Both the position numbers and the translations under genes were made by a program. Source: CAZJLP01 sp964546955 (GTDB lineage: Bacteria > Verrucomicrobiota > Verrucomicrobiia > Opitutales > Opitutaceae). Taken from it: a stretch of 64,000 nt of DNA. Of this stretch, positions 1 to 8,560 are shown piece by piece (the first letter of the stretch is position 1; each line of letters opens with the position of its first letter). The stretch is from positions 62,001 through 126,000 of the forward strand of contig CAZJLP010000001.1 in assembly GCA_964546955.1 (NCBI GenBank). The letters are read 5' to 3'. The notes under the pieces were generated by a model. It was not told the DNA's origin. It was given only the letters and a program-made list of their open reading frames with translations, and did no database searches.

Positions 1-52
1 GAACTTGGGAGCGAAGCGGAAACCGCGACTCTACCGTTACGCGGCCGAATGA
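1..52 (+). CDS. nuoI: NADH-quinone oxidoreductase subunit I, C-terminal end only
   Basis: Only the last 16 codons and the stop are in the window, read in the frame that begins at base 2 and ends with TGA at 50-52. The basic tail (GAKRKPRLYRYAAE) fits the end of the peripheral-arm ferredoxin-like subunit NuoI. The stronger argument is position: the stop overlaps the nuoJ ATG at 49, and nuoI normally precedes nuoJ. No iron-sulfur motif is visible in this fragment, so the name rests on gene order. Confidence 0.55.
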   Translation, partial: NLGAKRKPRLYRYAAE

Positions 53-570
53 CCACCCCGCTCATCATCGCCGTCGTGATTTTGGCCAGCGCCGCCGCGG
101 CCATGGCGATGCGCAATGTGATCCATTGCGCGTTGGCGCTCGTCGTGACCTGGCTGGGCATGGCGGTATTTTATCTTTGGACTGGAGCGGAGTTTGCCGC
201 TTTTGCGCAAGTGCTCGTCTACGTTGGCGCGATTTCGATGGTGGTGCTCTTTGCGGTCCTGCTCACGAGGCCCAGTGGGGATCAAACGACACCCGGCGGG
301 AAGCCGGCCAGGACCTCCGCTCCTCACTATGTGGTGAGCGCGGTGCTGGCTGGGATTGCGGTCGGGGCGGTGCTCACCTTGGCCATACAGGCCACCCCTT
401 TGGCTGAAAAAAAGACGGCGGAAGCGCCCACCCTCAGCGTCAAAGAAATCGGGGAGCAACTGGCGGGACAGCATGCCGCGGCCCTGTTGGCGATCGGAGT
501 CTTGCTTACGGTCGCGCTGATCGGCGCGGTGGCAATCGCAGCAACGCAACCGCGGAGGAAGGAACCATGA
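49..570 (+). CDS. nuoJ: NADH-quinone oxidoreductase subunit J
   Basis: 173 aa inner-membrane subunit of complex I, part of the J-K-A-H region of the membrane arm near the quinone site. The protein has about five hydrophobic segments. The third holds the conserved stretch FAQVLVYVGAISMVVLFAVLL, typical of NuoJ/ND6 and its pi-bulge helix. The ATG at 49 overlaps the preceding stop, and the end overlaps the nuoK ATG by four bases (567-570), so translation is probably coupled. Length is normal for bacterial NuoJ. It belongs to an operon running through nuoN at 7401. Confidence 0.95.
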   Translation: MTTPLIIAVVILASAAAAMAMRNVIHCALALVVTWLGMAVFYLWTGAEFAAFAQVLVYVGAISMVVLFAVLLTRPSGDQTTPGGKPARTSAPHYVVSAVLAGIAVGAVLTLAIQATPLAEKKTAEAPTLSVKEIGEQLAGQHAAALLAIGVLLTVALIGAVAIAATQPRRKEP

Positions 571-881
571 CGCCCTTGCCTCTCTGTCTTTTGATCGCCA
601 CCGGGTTGTTTTGCATCGGGCTGGTGGGCGCGCTCGCGCGCAACAACACCATCCTCGTGCTCCTGGGCGTGGAGCTTATGCTCAACGCCGCGAATCTCTC
701 GTTTGTCGGCTTCTGGCGTTATGGGGCTTCGACGCGCGGCGCGGCCGACGGTATCATTTTCATGCTGTTTGCGATCGCGGTCGCCGCGGCGGAGGCAGCG
801 GTGGGACTAGCGTTGATCATCGCGATCTACCGCCATCAACGGAACATCCGCTTGCAGGAAGCGGATAGACTCAAGGGATAA
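567..881 (+). CDS. nuoK: NADH-quinone oxidoreductase subunit K
   Basis: 104 aa, three transmembrane helices, the ND4L homologue. The two membrane glutamates of the proton path are visible: one in LLGVELMLNAANL (helix 2) and one in AVAAAEAAVGLALI (helix 3). It ends with a short basic tail. It overlaps nuoJ by four bases and is followed by nuoL after four bases, in the usual J-K-L order. Length and motifs are typical. Confidence 0.96.
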   Translation: MTPLPLCLLIATGLFCIGLVGALARNNTILVLLGVELMLNAANLSFVGFWRYGASTRGAADGIIFMLFAIAVAAAEAAVGLALIIAIYRHQRNIRLQEADRLKG

Positions 882-885
882 CGCG

Positions 886-2913
886 ATGAGTTTTCCGGTC
901 ACAGCACTTTGGCTCATTTCGGCGCTTCCGCTTTTTGCCGCCGCGGTATCGGCGCTCATGCCCCGCGAGTCTCGAAAGACGCCGGCGGCGCTGGCCATTG
1001 CGGCGATCGCGCTGGCGGCGGGACTTTCGTGTTGGGCGCTGTGGGCGGTGCTGCATTCCTCGGGGACACCTCTTTATCACAATTTTCCGTGGTTCGACGC
1101 CGGGCTGAGCACAATCGAGCTCGGTTGGATGCTCGATCCGCTCGGTGCGCTCATGCTGGTGATGGTGACGACTGTCGGCTTGCTCATCTTTATTTTCAGC
1201 CTCGGCTACATGGCGGACGATCCGCGCGTCGGCCGCTTCTTTTGTTATCTTAGTTTTTTTGCCGGAGCGATGCTCGGGCTGCTCATCGCGAACAGCCTCC
1301 TCTTGGTGTTCGTTTGCTGGGAATTGGTGGGGTTGGCCTCCTATCTCCTGATCGGATTCTGGTTCCACAAGCCCGAGGCAGCGGCGGCGGCAAAAAAGGC
1401 CTTCATTGTCACGCGAATCGGAGACCTCGGTTTCCTGCTCGGGCTTCTTTGGCTCTACGACGCCACCGGCACGCTGCTATTCTATGACGCAGGTAGAGGC
1501 TGCCTCGAGAGCGGCGCGTTGAACGCGCTCGCCTCGCAGTTTGTCGTGAACGGACTGGGCCTCTCCACCGCGATCGGGCTTCTCCTGTTTTGCGGGGCGG
1601 TGGGCAAATCCGGCCAATTCCCCCTGCATGTATGGCTGCCGGATGCGATGGAAGGTCCCACGCCCGTGAGCGCGCTGATTCATGCGGCGACGATGGTCGC
1701 CGCCGGCGTTTTCCTCGTCGCGCGCGTTTATCCGTTGATGGCGGCGGATCTGACGCTGCCAGGGCTGCAGGCGTTGACGGTGGTCGCATGGACCGGAGCG
1801 ATTACCGCCTTGCTCGGCGCGCTGATCGCGGTGGCCCAGACGGACCTTAAACGTGTCCTGGCCTATTCCACCCTCTCACAGCTCGGGTACATGATGCTGG
1901 CGCTCGGCGTGGGAGCCTGGGAAATCGCGATTTTTCACTTGCTGACCCATGCTTTTTTCAAGGCTCTCCTTTTCCTCGGAGCCGGCTCTGTAATTCACGC
2001 CACCCATCACGAGCAGGACATTCGGAAACTCGGAGGCTTATCCGCACGGCTAAAGATCACGTTTGTGACCTTCTCAATTGGAAGCATGGCGCTCGCCGGG
2101 GTACCATTTTTCTTTTCCGGTTTCTGGAGCAAGGAAGCGATCCTCCACGCGACTCACGTTTGGCCGGTTTCCAACGTTCCGTTTTCGATCGCCCTGGCGG
2201 CGGTGGTTCTGACTGCGTTCTACAGCATGCGCCTCGTCGCAGAGGTTTTTTTGGGCAAGGCCCCTCGGGATCCTCAGTTGGCGGATCATCCACCTCGGGA
2301 AAGCCCGCGGACGATGACCTTACCCCTCTGCATTTTGGCCGTCGGCGCCGTCGGCCTTGGTTTTTTGGGAACGCCCGCTTGGCCGTGGTTGCAGTCCACG
2401 CTTCTCGGCAGACCGGTGCGGTCCGCGTCTTTATTGGATGGAATCGGCCTTTCGTTGATTTCAATTGCCGCGGTTGCGGTGGGAGTCGCCGCTGCGGCGT
2501 GGCTCTATGTCAAACGCCCGCGCACAGCTGCCGCGGAGCCAGATCCGCTCGAACGATGGGCTCCCGGCTTATTCGCGGGGTTGCGCGCGCGTCTCGGTTT
2601 TGATGAGCTTTATGCGGCGACGATCGGACGCCTCAACCGCTTTGCCAGCATGTTTGCCCAGCTGTTTGACCGTTGGATTGTGGAGCGGATCGTGGGCGGC
2701 TTCGGATATTTCGCTGAATTTGTCGGGTTGACGGCCCGTGAGGTGGATGAGGAAGGACTCAACAGCGGGTTCGACCGCGCCAGTGGAAAATTGAAGTCGG
2801 GCGGAGCAGTGTATTCGAAAGCACAAAGCGGCAAAGTCCAGGGCTACCTCAGCGCGATGGCGATGGCCTTCGCCGTGCTCGCGCTCATTCTTCTGTCGGG
2901 GGTGGTGCGGTGA
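886..2913 (+). CDS. nuoL: NADH-quinone oxidoreductase subunit L (extended lateral helix)
   Basis: 675 aa antiporter-like proton-pumping subunit at the distal end of complex I. Signature parts are present: CWELVGLASYLLIG with the helix-5 glutamate, GKSGQFPLHVWLPDAMEGPTP with the helix-7 lysine, and DLKRVLAYSTLSQLGYM. The C-terminal amphipathic lateral helix (from about residue 590) is followed by a final anchor helix near residues 652-672. Between them, around residues 618-648, lies about 25 residues of hydrophilic helix-like sequence (DEEGLNSGFDRASGKLKSGG and on) that ordinary NuoL lacks. This fits the longer lateral helix needed to span an extra NuoM, which is encoded downstream. The stop overlaps the GTG start of nuoM. 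Confidence 0.95.
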   Translation: MSFPVTALWLISALPLFAAAVSALMPRESRKTPAALAIAAIALAAGLSCWALWAVLHSSGTPLYHNFPWFDAGLSTIELGWMLDPLGALMLVMVTTVGLLIFIFSLGYMADDPRVGRFFCYLSFFAGAMLGLLIANSLLLVFVCWELVGLASYLLIGFWFHKPEAAAAAKKAFIVTRIGDLGFLLGLLWLYDATGTLLFYDAGRGCLESGALNALASQFVVNGLGLSTAIGLLLFCGAVGKSGQFPLHVWLPDAMEGPTPVSALIHAATMVAAGVFLVARVYPLMAADLTLPGLQALTVVAWTGAITALLGALIAVAQTDLKRVLAYSTLSQLGYMMLALGVGAWEIAIFHLLTHAFFKALLFLGAGSVIHATHHEQDIRKLGGLSARLKITFVTFSIGSMALAGVPFFFSGFWSKEAILHATHVWPVSNVPFSIALAAVVLTAFYSMRLVAEVFLGKAPRDPQLADHPPRESPRTMTLPLCILAVGAVGLGFLGTPAWPWLQSTLLGRPVRSASLLDGIGLSLISIAAVAVGVAAAAWLYVKRPRTAAAEPDPLERWAPGLFAGLRARLGFDELYAATIGRLNRFASMFAQLFDRWIVERIVGGFGYFAEFVGLTAREVDEEGLNSGFDRASGKLKSGGAVYSKAQSGKVQGYLSAMAMAFAVLALILLSGVVR

Positions 2914-4436
2914 TCACAATCCCGTGGCTCAGCCTCCTGATTTTCATCCCCTGGCTTGGGGCGCTCGTCCTTTCGGCGCTGCCCCGTCTTTCGGAGGGCG
3001 CGACTCGCGCGCTGGGCTACACGTTTAGCCTCTCCACGTTCGGCATTGGCGGTTGGCTCCTGAACGCTTTCGACCCGTCCCGCACAGACTACCAGTTCGT
3101 CGAGAACCACGCCTGGATCGAGGGGTTGGGGGTGAGCTACCGCCTGGGAATGGACGGAATGAGCCTGCTGCTCGTTTTACTGACTGGGCTCATCGCGCCG
3201 CTGGCGTTGCTGGCCTCAGCCGAGGTCCAGCGGGCTCCTCGTTTGTTCCACGCGCTATTCCTTTTTCTGCAGGGAAGCGCGCTTGGCGTATTCCTGGCGC
3301 TCAATTTTTTCCCGTGGTTCATTTTTTGGGAACTCAGCCTCGTCCCTGCCTATTTCCTCGTGAAGTTGTGGGGCGGAAAAAAGAGCGCGCGCGCCGGTTA
3401 CTTGTTTTTTGTCTACACCATGGCCGGGAGCGCTTTCCTGCTGCTCGGGTTCGTAGGTCTCTACGCGGCGGCGAACACCTTCGATTTCGAACGATTGGCC
3501 GCGATGGCACGCGAAGGAGCGCTCACGGGAAAGCTAGGTTCCTGGGGATTTGTGCTGTTTCTCGGTGTGTTGCTGGGCCTTGCCGTAAAAGCTCCGCTAT
3601 ACCCTTTTCATAGCTGGCTTCCGGGCACTTACGCGGAAGCGCCCACGGGAGTGACGATGTTTTTGACGGCGGTGATGTCGAAGATGGGTGTCTATGGCTT
3701 TCTGCGCATTCTCTGGCCGTTCTTCCCCCATGAGCTGAATGCGGCGGCCTCAGTGCTGATCGTGCTGGCTCTCGCGGGCGTAGTGTTGGGCGCGTTTGCG
3801 GCAATGACGCAGACCGATCTCAAACGGATGCTCGCGTATTCATCGCTCAATCACGTGAGCTACTGCTTGCTGGCTTTGTTCGCTGTCGCCCATGCCTCGG
3901 GGCGACAAGGCGTGGTGAGCGAGGCCGCCAGTGCGGCGTTGAGCGGCACGCTTTTGCAGCTTTTCAATCACGGGCTTTCGGCGGCCGCGTTGTTTTATTG
4001 CGTCGGTCGACTCGAAAGCAGGTCGGGCGGCGAGCGCGGTCTTAACGATTTTGGCGGCATCCGTTCGGCCGCGCCGGTGTTTGCGGGGCTGTCTGCGGTG
4101 AGCCTCTTCTCGTCCCTTGGTCTGCCTGGACTCAATGGATTCGTGGGAGAATTTCTCATTTTCCGGGGGGTGTTCGGACTGGCTCCGTCGGCCGCCGCGA
4201 TCGGCTGTCTGGGGCTTTTCGCCACTGCTCTTTTTCTGCTGACTTTCTTCCAGCGTGTATTCCACGGCGCAGCGAATCGCACGACTGTCGATTTCAAAGA
4301 CTTGTCGAGTGGCGAAGTGGCGGTGCTCTTGCCGCTGGTGATCCTGATGATTCTGTTGGGCGTGTGTCCCCGGCTGATGCTCGATTTGATCAACCCTCTC
4401 GTTGCGTCGTGGGCGACGCATCTGTCGCTGCCATGA
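2910..4436 (+). CDS. nuoM: NADH-quinone oxidoreductase subunit M, first copy
   Basis: 508 aa antiporter-like membrane subunit of complex I. It starts at GTG 2910 inside the nuoL stop (GTGA overlap). The proton-channel residues are all visible: the glutamate in FWELSLVPAYFLVKLWG, Lys227 in AVKAPLYPFHSWLP, the helix-8 lysine in VMSKMGVYGF, and the distal glutamate in GLNGFVGEFLIF. This is a canonical NuoM. A second nuoM follows directly with an ATGA overlap, so the operon encodes two different M-type pumps. Confidence 0.94.
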   Translation: MITIPWLSLLIFIPWLGALVLSALPRLSEGATRALGYTFSLSTFGIGGWLLNAFDPSRTDYQFVENHAWIEGLGVSYRLGMDGMSLLLVLLTGLIAPLALLASAEVQRAPRLFHALFLFLQGSALGVFLALNFFPWFIFWELSLVPAYFLVKLWGGKKSARAGYLFFVYTMAGSAFLLLGFVGLYAAANTFDFERLAAMAREGALTGKLGSWGFVLFLGVLLGLAVKAPLYPFHSWLPGTYAEAPTGVTMFLTAVMSKMGVYGFLRILWPFFPHELNAAASVLIVLALAGVVLGAFAAMTQTDLKRMLAYSSLNHVSYCLLALFAVAHASGRQGVVSEAASAALSGTLLQLFNHGLSAAALFYCVGRLESRSGGERGLNDFGGIRSAAPVFAGLSAVSLFSSLGLPGLNGFVGEFLIFRGVFGLAPSAAAIGCLGLFATALFLLTFFQRVFHGAANRTTVDFKDLSSGEVAVLLPLVILMILLGVCPRLMLDLINPLVASWATHLSLP

Positions 4437-5926
4437 ACCTGCTGCCCTGGACGATCTATTTGTCGTTTGCCGGCGCGCTCGCGATCGGAGCCTTGGGCGC
4501 GCGCTCGGCCCAAGTCGCGCGCGTGCTGGCGTTGATCACGGCGGTCGCCGGCGCGGGGGTCGCTGCGATTTCTGCGGTCGGGTTTGTCGCGCCGACCGGA
4601 ATAACGACTTTGGTGGAGGTCGATTGGGTGCCCGAATGGGGACTGCGCTATCATTTGGCGGCGGACGGCATCAGTCTCGCTTTGATCGTATTGACTGCGA
4701 TTGCGGCGATAGCCGGCGTGTTGTTTTCCTGGAACGTCGATCGCCAGCCTCATCAGTTTTTCGCGCTCTATTTCGCGCTTATTGGAGGCGTTTACGGGGT
4801 GTTTCTAAGCGCGGACGCGATGCTTTTGTTCGTGTTCTACGAGATCGCGATCGTCCCCAAATATTTTCTGATCGCACGGTGGGGCTCCACCCGTCGCGAG
4901 TACGGCGCGATGAAGCTGGTGCTTTACTCTTTTGCCGGCAGCGCGCTGGTGCTCGCCGGACTCGTGTGGGCGTATGCGCGCGGAGGCGGAAGTTTCGGCT
5001 TGGCGGAGCTGGCGGCGGGAGGCTTTCGCGTTTCGGAACAGCGCGGCATGTTCGCTTTGGTGTTTTTCGGCTTTGCCGTGCTTGCCGGGTTGTTTCCCTT
5101 TCACACCTGGGCGCCGACCGGCCACGTGGCCGCACCCACGGGGGCATCCATGCTTTTGGCGGGGGTGGTGATGAAGCTGGGGGCGTATGGCTGTTTACGA
5201 GTGGCGATGCCGCTTTTTCCGGACGGATTCGCTTTCTGGCAAGCGCCCATCGCGTGGCTTGCCCTCGTCGGAATCGTGTATGCCGGGCTGACCGCGCTGG
5301 TGCAGACGGATCTCAAGTTTGTGGTGGGGTATTCCAGTGTGAGTCACATGGGTTTTGTCATGCTGGGACTGGCCACCGGAAATGCACGCGGAGCCAGCGG
5401 GGCAGTCCTGCAGATGGTTTCCCACGGGTTGATCGCGGGCCTGCTCTTTGCCGTCGTTGGCCGCATGGTCTATGATCGAACGCATACGCGCGATCTGGAG
5501 CGACTCGGCACAATGGGGCTTTACCGACGACTTCCTTTTGTCGCTTTCACGTTTGTCGTCGCGGGGTTTGCGTCGATGGGAATGCCGGGATTCAGCGGTT
5601 TTCCGGCCGAGCTCACTATCCTTGTGGGTGCGTGGAAAACGGCACCAGTTTGGACGGTGGTCGCCGTCACCGGCGTAATTGTCGCCGCAGCGTTCACTCT
5701 CAGAGCGGTGCACAAGACGTTTTTCGTCTCCGGCAATGAGAGCCAGGTTGGTTCGACCGGACACGAACAGGCGTTCGATCGGTTGACGTGGGCGGAGCGC
5801 GCCGGCGCCGTCTTGCTGCTCACCGCGATTGTGCTGGTGGGAGTAAAACCGGACTACCTCCTCGCGTGGATCGAGCCTGGATTGAAGGCGGGCTCCTTTC
5901 AAGGAGTGTGGAAAGGCCTGCCATGA
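4433..5926 (+). CDS. nuoM: NADH-quinone oxidoreductase subunit M, second copy (divergent)
   Basis: 497 aa, clearly NuoM/Mrp-antiporter family but not a recent copy of its neighbour. The start at 4433 was chosen because it overlaps the previous stop (ATGA). Retained residues include the glutamate in FYEIAIVPKYFLIARWG, the helix-8 lysine in GVVMKLGAYGCLR, DLKFVVGYSSVSHMGFVML, and the glutamate in FSGFPAELTIL. The helix-7 lysine, central in every other antiporter-like subunit here, is replaced: the aligned segment reads FAVLAGLFPFHTWAP, with Leu217 (codon 5081-5083) in its place. The J-K-L-M-M-N order suggests an enlarged complex I with an extra M module. Confidence 0.92.
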   Translation: MNLLPWTIYLSFAGALAIGALGARSAQVARVLALITAVAGAGVAAISAVGFVAPTGITTLVEVDWVPEWGLRYHLAADGISLALIVLTAIAAIAGVLFSWNVDRQPHQFFALYFALIGGVYGVFLSADAMLLFVFYEIAIVPKYFLIARWGSTRREYGAMKLVLYSFAGSALVLAGLVWAYARGGGSFGLAELAAGGFRVSEQRGMFALVFFGFAVLAGLFPFHTWAPTGHVAAPTGASMLLAGVVMKLGAYGCLRVAMPLFPDGFAFWQAPIAWLALVGIVYAGLTALVQTDLKFVVGYSSVSHMGFVMLGLATGNARGASGAVLQMVSHGLIAGLLFAVVGRMVYDRTHTRDLERLGTMGLYRRLPFVAFTFVVAGFASMGMPGFSGFPAELTILVGAWKTAPVWTVVAVTGVIVAAAFTLRAVHKTFFVSGNESQVGSTGHEQAFDRLTWAERAGAVLLLTAIVLVGVKPDYLLAWIEPGLKAGSFQGVWKGLP

Positions 5927-7401
5927 ATCACGATTACCTGGGCCTCGGCCGCATCCTTCTGCCGGAAGCGTGTCTTGTTTTGGGAGCACTGGTCGCCATG
6001 ACGGTCGACATTGCGGCGGGGAGGGGGTGGAGCGAGCGCGCCCGCATTGGCGTGGCCACCGCCATTGGATTGATCGCGGTGTGCGGCGCGTCGCTGGCTT
6101 GCGGCTCCGCCGGGTCTCCCGGGGAGGTTTTCGGCCGTGTGTTGATGGCCGACCCGGCCGCGACTGCCGCTCGGCTGGGAATTTTGCTTTTGCTTCTTTT
6201 AACCCTCGGCATCACGGCGGGTGCGCGGCTGGTGCATAACCCCGCTGAGTACGTCGCGCTTGTCCTGTGCGCGGGCAGCGGATTCATGTTGATGGCGATG
6301 GCGAATCACCTGCTCGTCGCTTTTGTCGCGGTAGAACTGGCGAGTCTATGTCTTTATGTTGCGATTGGTTTCGATCGTACGCGCCCCGCTTCGGCCGAGG
6401 CGGGGTTGAAGTACTTTTTGTACGGCGGAATGGCCGCGGCGTTCATGCTGTTTGGATTTAGTCTGATCTATGGCCTCACGGGATCGTTGGATCTGTCGCG
6501 CATCGCGGCGGTGTTGAGCGTGACGGGTCTGAGCCCGCTTCTTGCGGCGGCGCTGGTACTGGTCACCGTCGGGTTGGGATTCAAGACCGCGTCCGCGCCC
6601 TTCCATCTATGGGCTCCGGACGCTTATCAGGGCGGGCCCCCGCAGGCGGCGGCGCTTGTGGCTTCGGCCTCGAAACTTGCTTCGCTTGTGCTGTTCACCC
6701 GCCTTTTTTGGGCGGGGTTGGGGCCGGTTGCTGGGGAACTGTCGTATCAGGGCGCTGCCCCTGGCTGGGTCGTGATTCTCGCGCTCTTGAGCGGACTTTC
6801 TCTCTTGGTCGGGAATGTGGCCGCGCTCGTGCAGACAGACGTGAGGCGTTTGCTGGCGTATTCGGCCATCGCGCACGCGGGGACGCTGCTCCTCGGCGCG
6901 ATTGTGGCGGGAAAGGCGGGAGCTGCGCCGGCTATTTATTACGCACTCACGTACGGCATTGCCACGGTCGGCGCGTTCGGTGTGGTGGCCGCGCTCGACG
7001 CGACGGGCGGCGGGATGCGGATTGCCGATCTCGCAGGTCTCGGACGACGTTCGCCGCTGCTGGCGGGATGTATGGCGGTCTTCATTCTGTCACTGGCCGG
7101 TATTCCGCCGCTAGCGGGGTTTTTTGGAAAATTCGCGGTTTTTGCCGCGGCGCTTCAGTATGATGGGATAGGCGGCGGCGCGGGTATGCTGGCGATCGCG
7201 GCGATCGGGATGAGCGCCGTGGCACTGTACTATTACCTCGTTGTATTGAAACAGGTGTTCGTGGCGGAGTCCGACGGCGCCGACCGAAAGAACGGCGCGA
7301 TCGCGGTAGGGATGCCGATGACGATTACGCTGCTCGCTGCCGCCGGGTTGCTGGTGGGCTTGGGGATATTCCCCTCCCTGGTATTGCGGCTAGCGGGCTA
7401 G
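5923..7401 (+). CDS. nuoN: NADH-quinone oxidoreductase subunit N
   Basis: 492 aa antiporter-like subunit, the ND2 homologue. The start at 5923 overlaps the stop of the second nuoM; a longer frame from 5788 would run through that gene and is unlikely. The motif GLGFKTASAPFHLWAPDAYQ carries the helix-7 lysine, followed by ASASKLASLVLF, DVRRLLAYSAIAHAG and GIPPLAGFFGKFAVF, all typical of NuoN. It is the last gene of the operon. The next gene is convergent, with only 15 bases between the stops, and I see no clear terminator in that spacer. Confidence 0.95.
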   Translation: MNHDYLGLGRILLPEACLVLGALVAMTVDIAAGRGWSERARIGVATAIGLIAVCGASLACGSAGSPGEVFGRVLMADPAATAARLGILLLLLLTLGITAGARLVHNPAEYVALVLCAGSGFMLMAMANHLLVAFVAVELASLCLYVAIGFDRTRPASAEAGLKYFLYGGMAAAFMLFGFSLIYGLTGSLDLSRIAAVLSVTGLSPLLAAALVLVTVGLGFKTASAPFHLWAPDAYQGGPPQAAALVASASKLASLVLFTRLFWAGLGPVAGELSYQGAAPGWVVILALLSGLSLLVGNVAALVQTDVRRLLAYSAIAHAGTLLLGAIVAGKAGAAPAIYYALTYGIATVGAFGVVAALDATGGGMRIADLAGLGRRSPLLAGCMAVFILSLAGIPPLAGFFGKFAVFAAALQYDGIGGGAGMLAIAAIGMSAVALYYYLVVLKQVFVAESDGADRKNGAIAVGMPMTITLLAAAGLLVGLGIFPSLVLRLAG

Positions 7402-7416
7402 TGGCGCGTGCCGTCG

Positions 7417-8505
7417 TTATACCACTTCGTCCGGCAGTGCGGATGCGATTGGCGGCGTGGACATGTTGAGGCGGATTGTTTCCAGGTTCGCGCGCACCAA
7501 GTCGCCCATGGATCTGCACTTAAGGTACTCGCCGCGGCCGTAGTGGGCGGCGAGGGATTCCTTCAGTTCCTGGACGTGGTCGTCCGGCGCCAGACGGTCG
7601 CCCGACATTGCGACGAGCAAGAGGTCGAGCCGGTCTTCGATGATCGCTTTGCGCTGGAGAATGAGCACCTGTTCCTCGCGTTGGTACTGCCGCGCGGTTT
7701 CGACCCGCAGGTGCTTCATGCAGAAGAGTGCGAACGGCTGGTTCTCCTTGAAGAACTGCGGGCGATAAAGGTTCATGCGGCCTTCGTAGGACTGCTGGTC
7801 GAAGTCCATGGCGCGGACCCGGATCTGGGCTCCTTCGAAGTCGGGTGTGATGACGAAGACAAAATTATAACTCCGCATGTCGCCCAGCAGCCGGATGAAG
7901 CAGCGCTCGTTGAATTTGACTAACTCCTTGGCCACGCGAATCGGCGTGAGCTCCTTGCTGTGCAGCCAGCGTTCGATGAAGACGTCACCCGGAATTCCCG
8001 CGATGTGTTCCTCCACGAGCGTATCCGCGCAAGTCAGATAGTGCAGCCGGTTGGGCGAAAGCAAATGCTCCAATTCGAGGCCGTAGACGCGGCTCGAGTC
8101 GCCTCGCTTGACGTAGAAGTGATCCGGATTGTCGTTGTAGGCATTGACGATGCGGATGCGAAAAGGGGCGGAGTTGCCGAAGGCGCAGAAATCGATGCGA
8201 TCGACGTAAAGATGCTGCATGACCGAAAGATCCCCGTCGACGCGCAGGAGCGCGTAAATTCGTTTCAGGTCCTCGTGCAGGGAGTCCATTTCCATGCGCT
8301 CGTAGACGACCGTTTCCCACAGTGTGGGTTTGCCGTTCTCGTCGGGCAGGGGAATCGATTCGGTGAAGCGGCGTAGACGCTGGTACGTGACGGGAAGCTC
8401 GCGGTCGCGCCGGTACTTTTTCAGATAGCCGCGGAGACCTTCGCTGATGGGGAAGCTCGGCTTTTTGTGCTGCGTGCGGCGCGGTTGAAGCGGCGAGGCT
8501 TCCAT
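7417..8505 (-). CDS. conserved protein of unknown function
   Basis: 362 aa, soluble, no signal peptide or membrane segment. I do not recognise the family. It is charged and rich in aromatic residues, with phrases such as CADTLVEEHIAGIPGD, RLLGDMRSYNFVFVITPDF and VRAMDFDQQSYEGR. The short motif RAMDFDQQSYEGR recalls the metal-binding end of some kinase-like or phosphotransferase folds, but that is only an impression. It sits 55 bases downstream of the spermidine-synthase-like gene on the same strand and may be co-transcribed with it. The start ATG at 8505 is the first in frame. Confidence 0.7.
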   Translation of the reverse strand: MEASPLQPRRTQHKKPSFPISEGLRGYLKKYRRDRELPVTYQRLRRFTESIPLPDENGKPTLWETVVYERMEMDSLHEDLKRIYALLRVDGDLSVMQHLYVDRIDFCAFGNSAPFRIRIVNAYNDNPDHFYVKRGDSSRVYGLELEHLLSPNRLHYLTCADTLVEEHIAGIPGDVFIERWLHSKELTPIRVAKELVKFNERCFIRLLGDMRSYNFVFVITPDFEGAQIRVRAMDFDQQSYEGRMNLYRPQFFKENQPFALFCMKHLRVETARQYQREEQVLILQRKAIIEDRLDLLLVAMSGDRLAPDDHVQELKESLAAHYGRGEYLKCRSMGDLVRANLETIRLNMSTPPIASALPDEVV

Positions 8506-8560
8506 TGGACCAGTGTGCCGTACTTGGCGCGGGTTGCAATCGCGGGTTGCGCGTCCGAGA

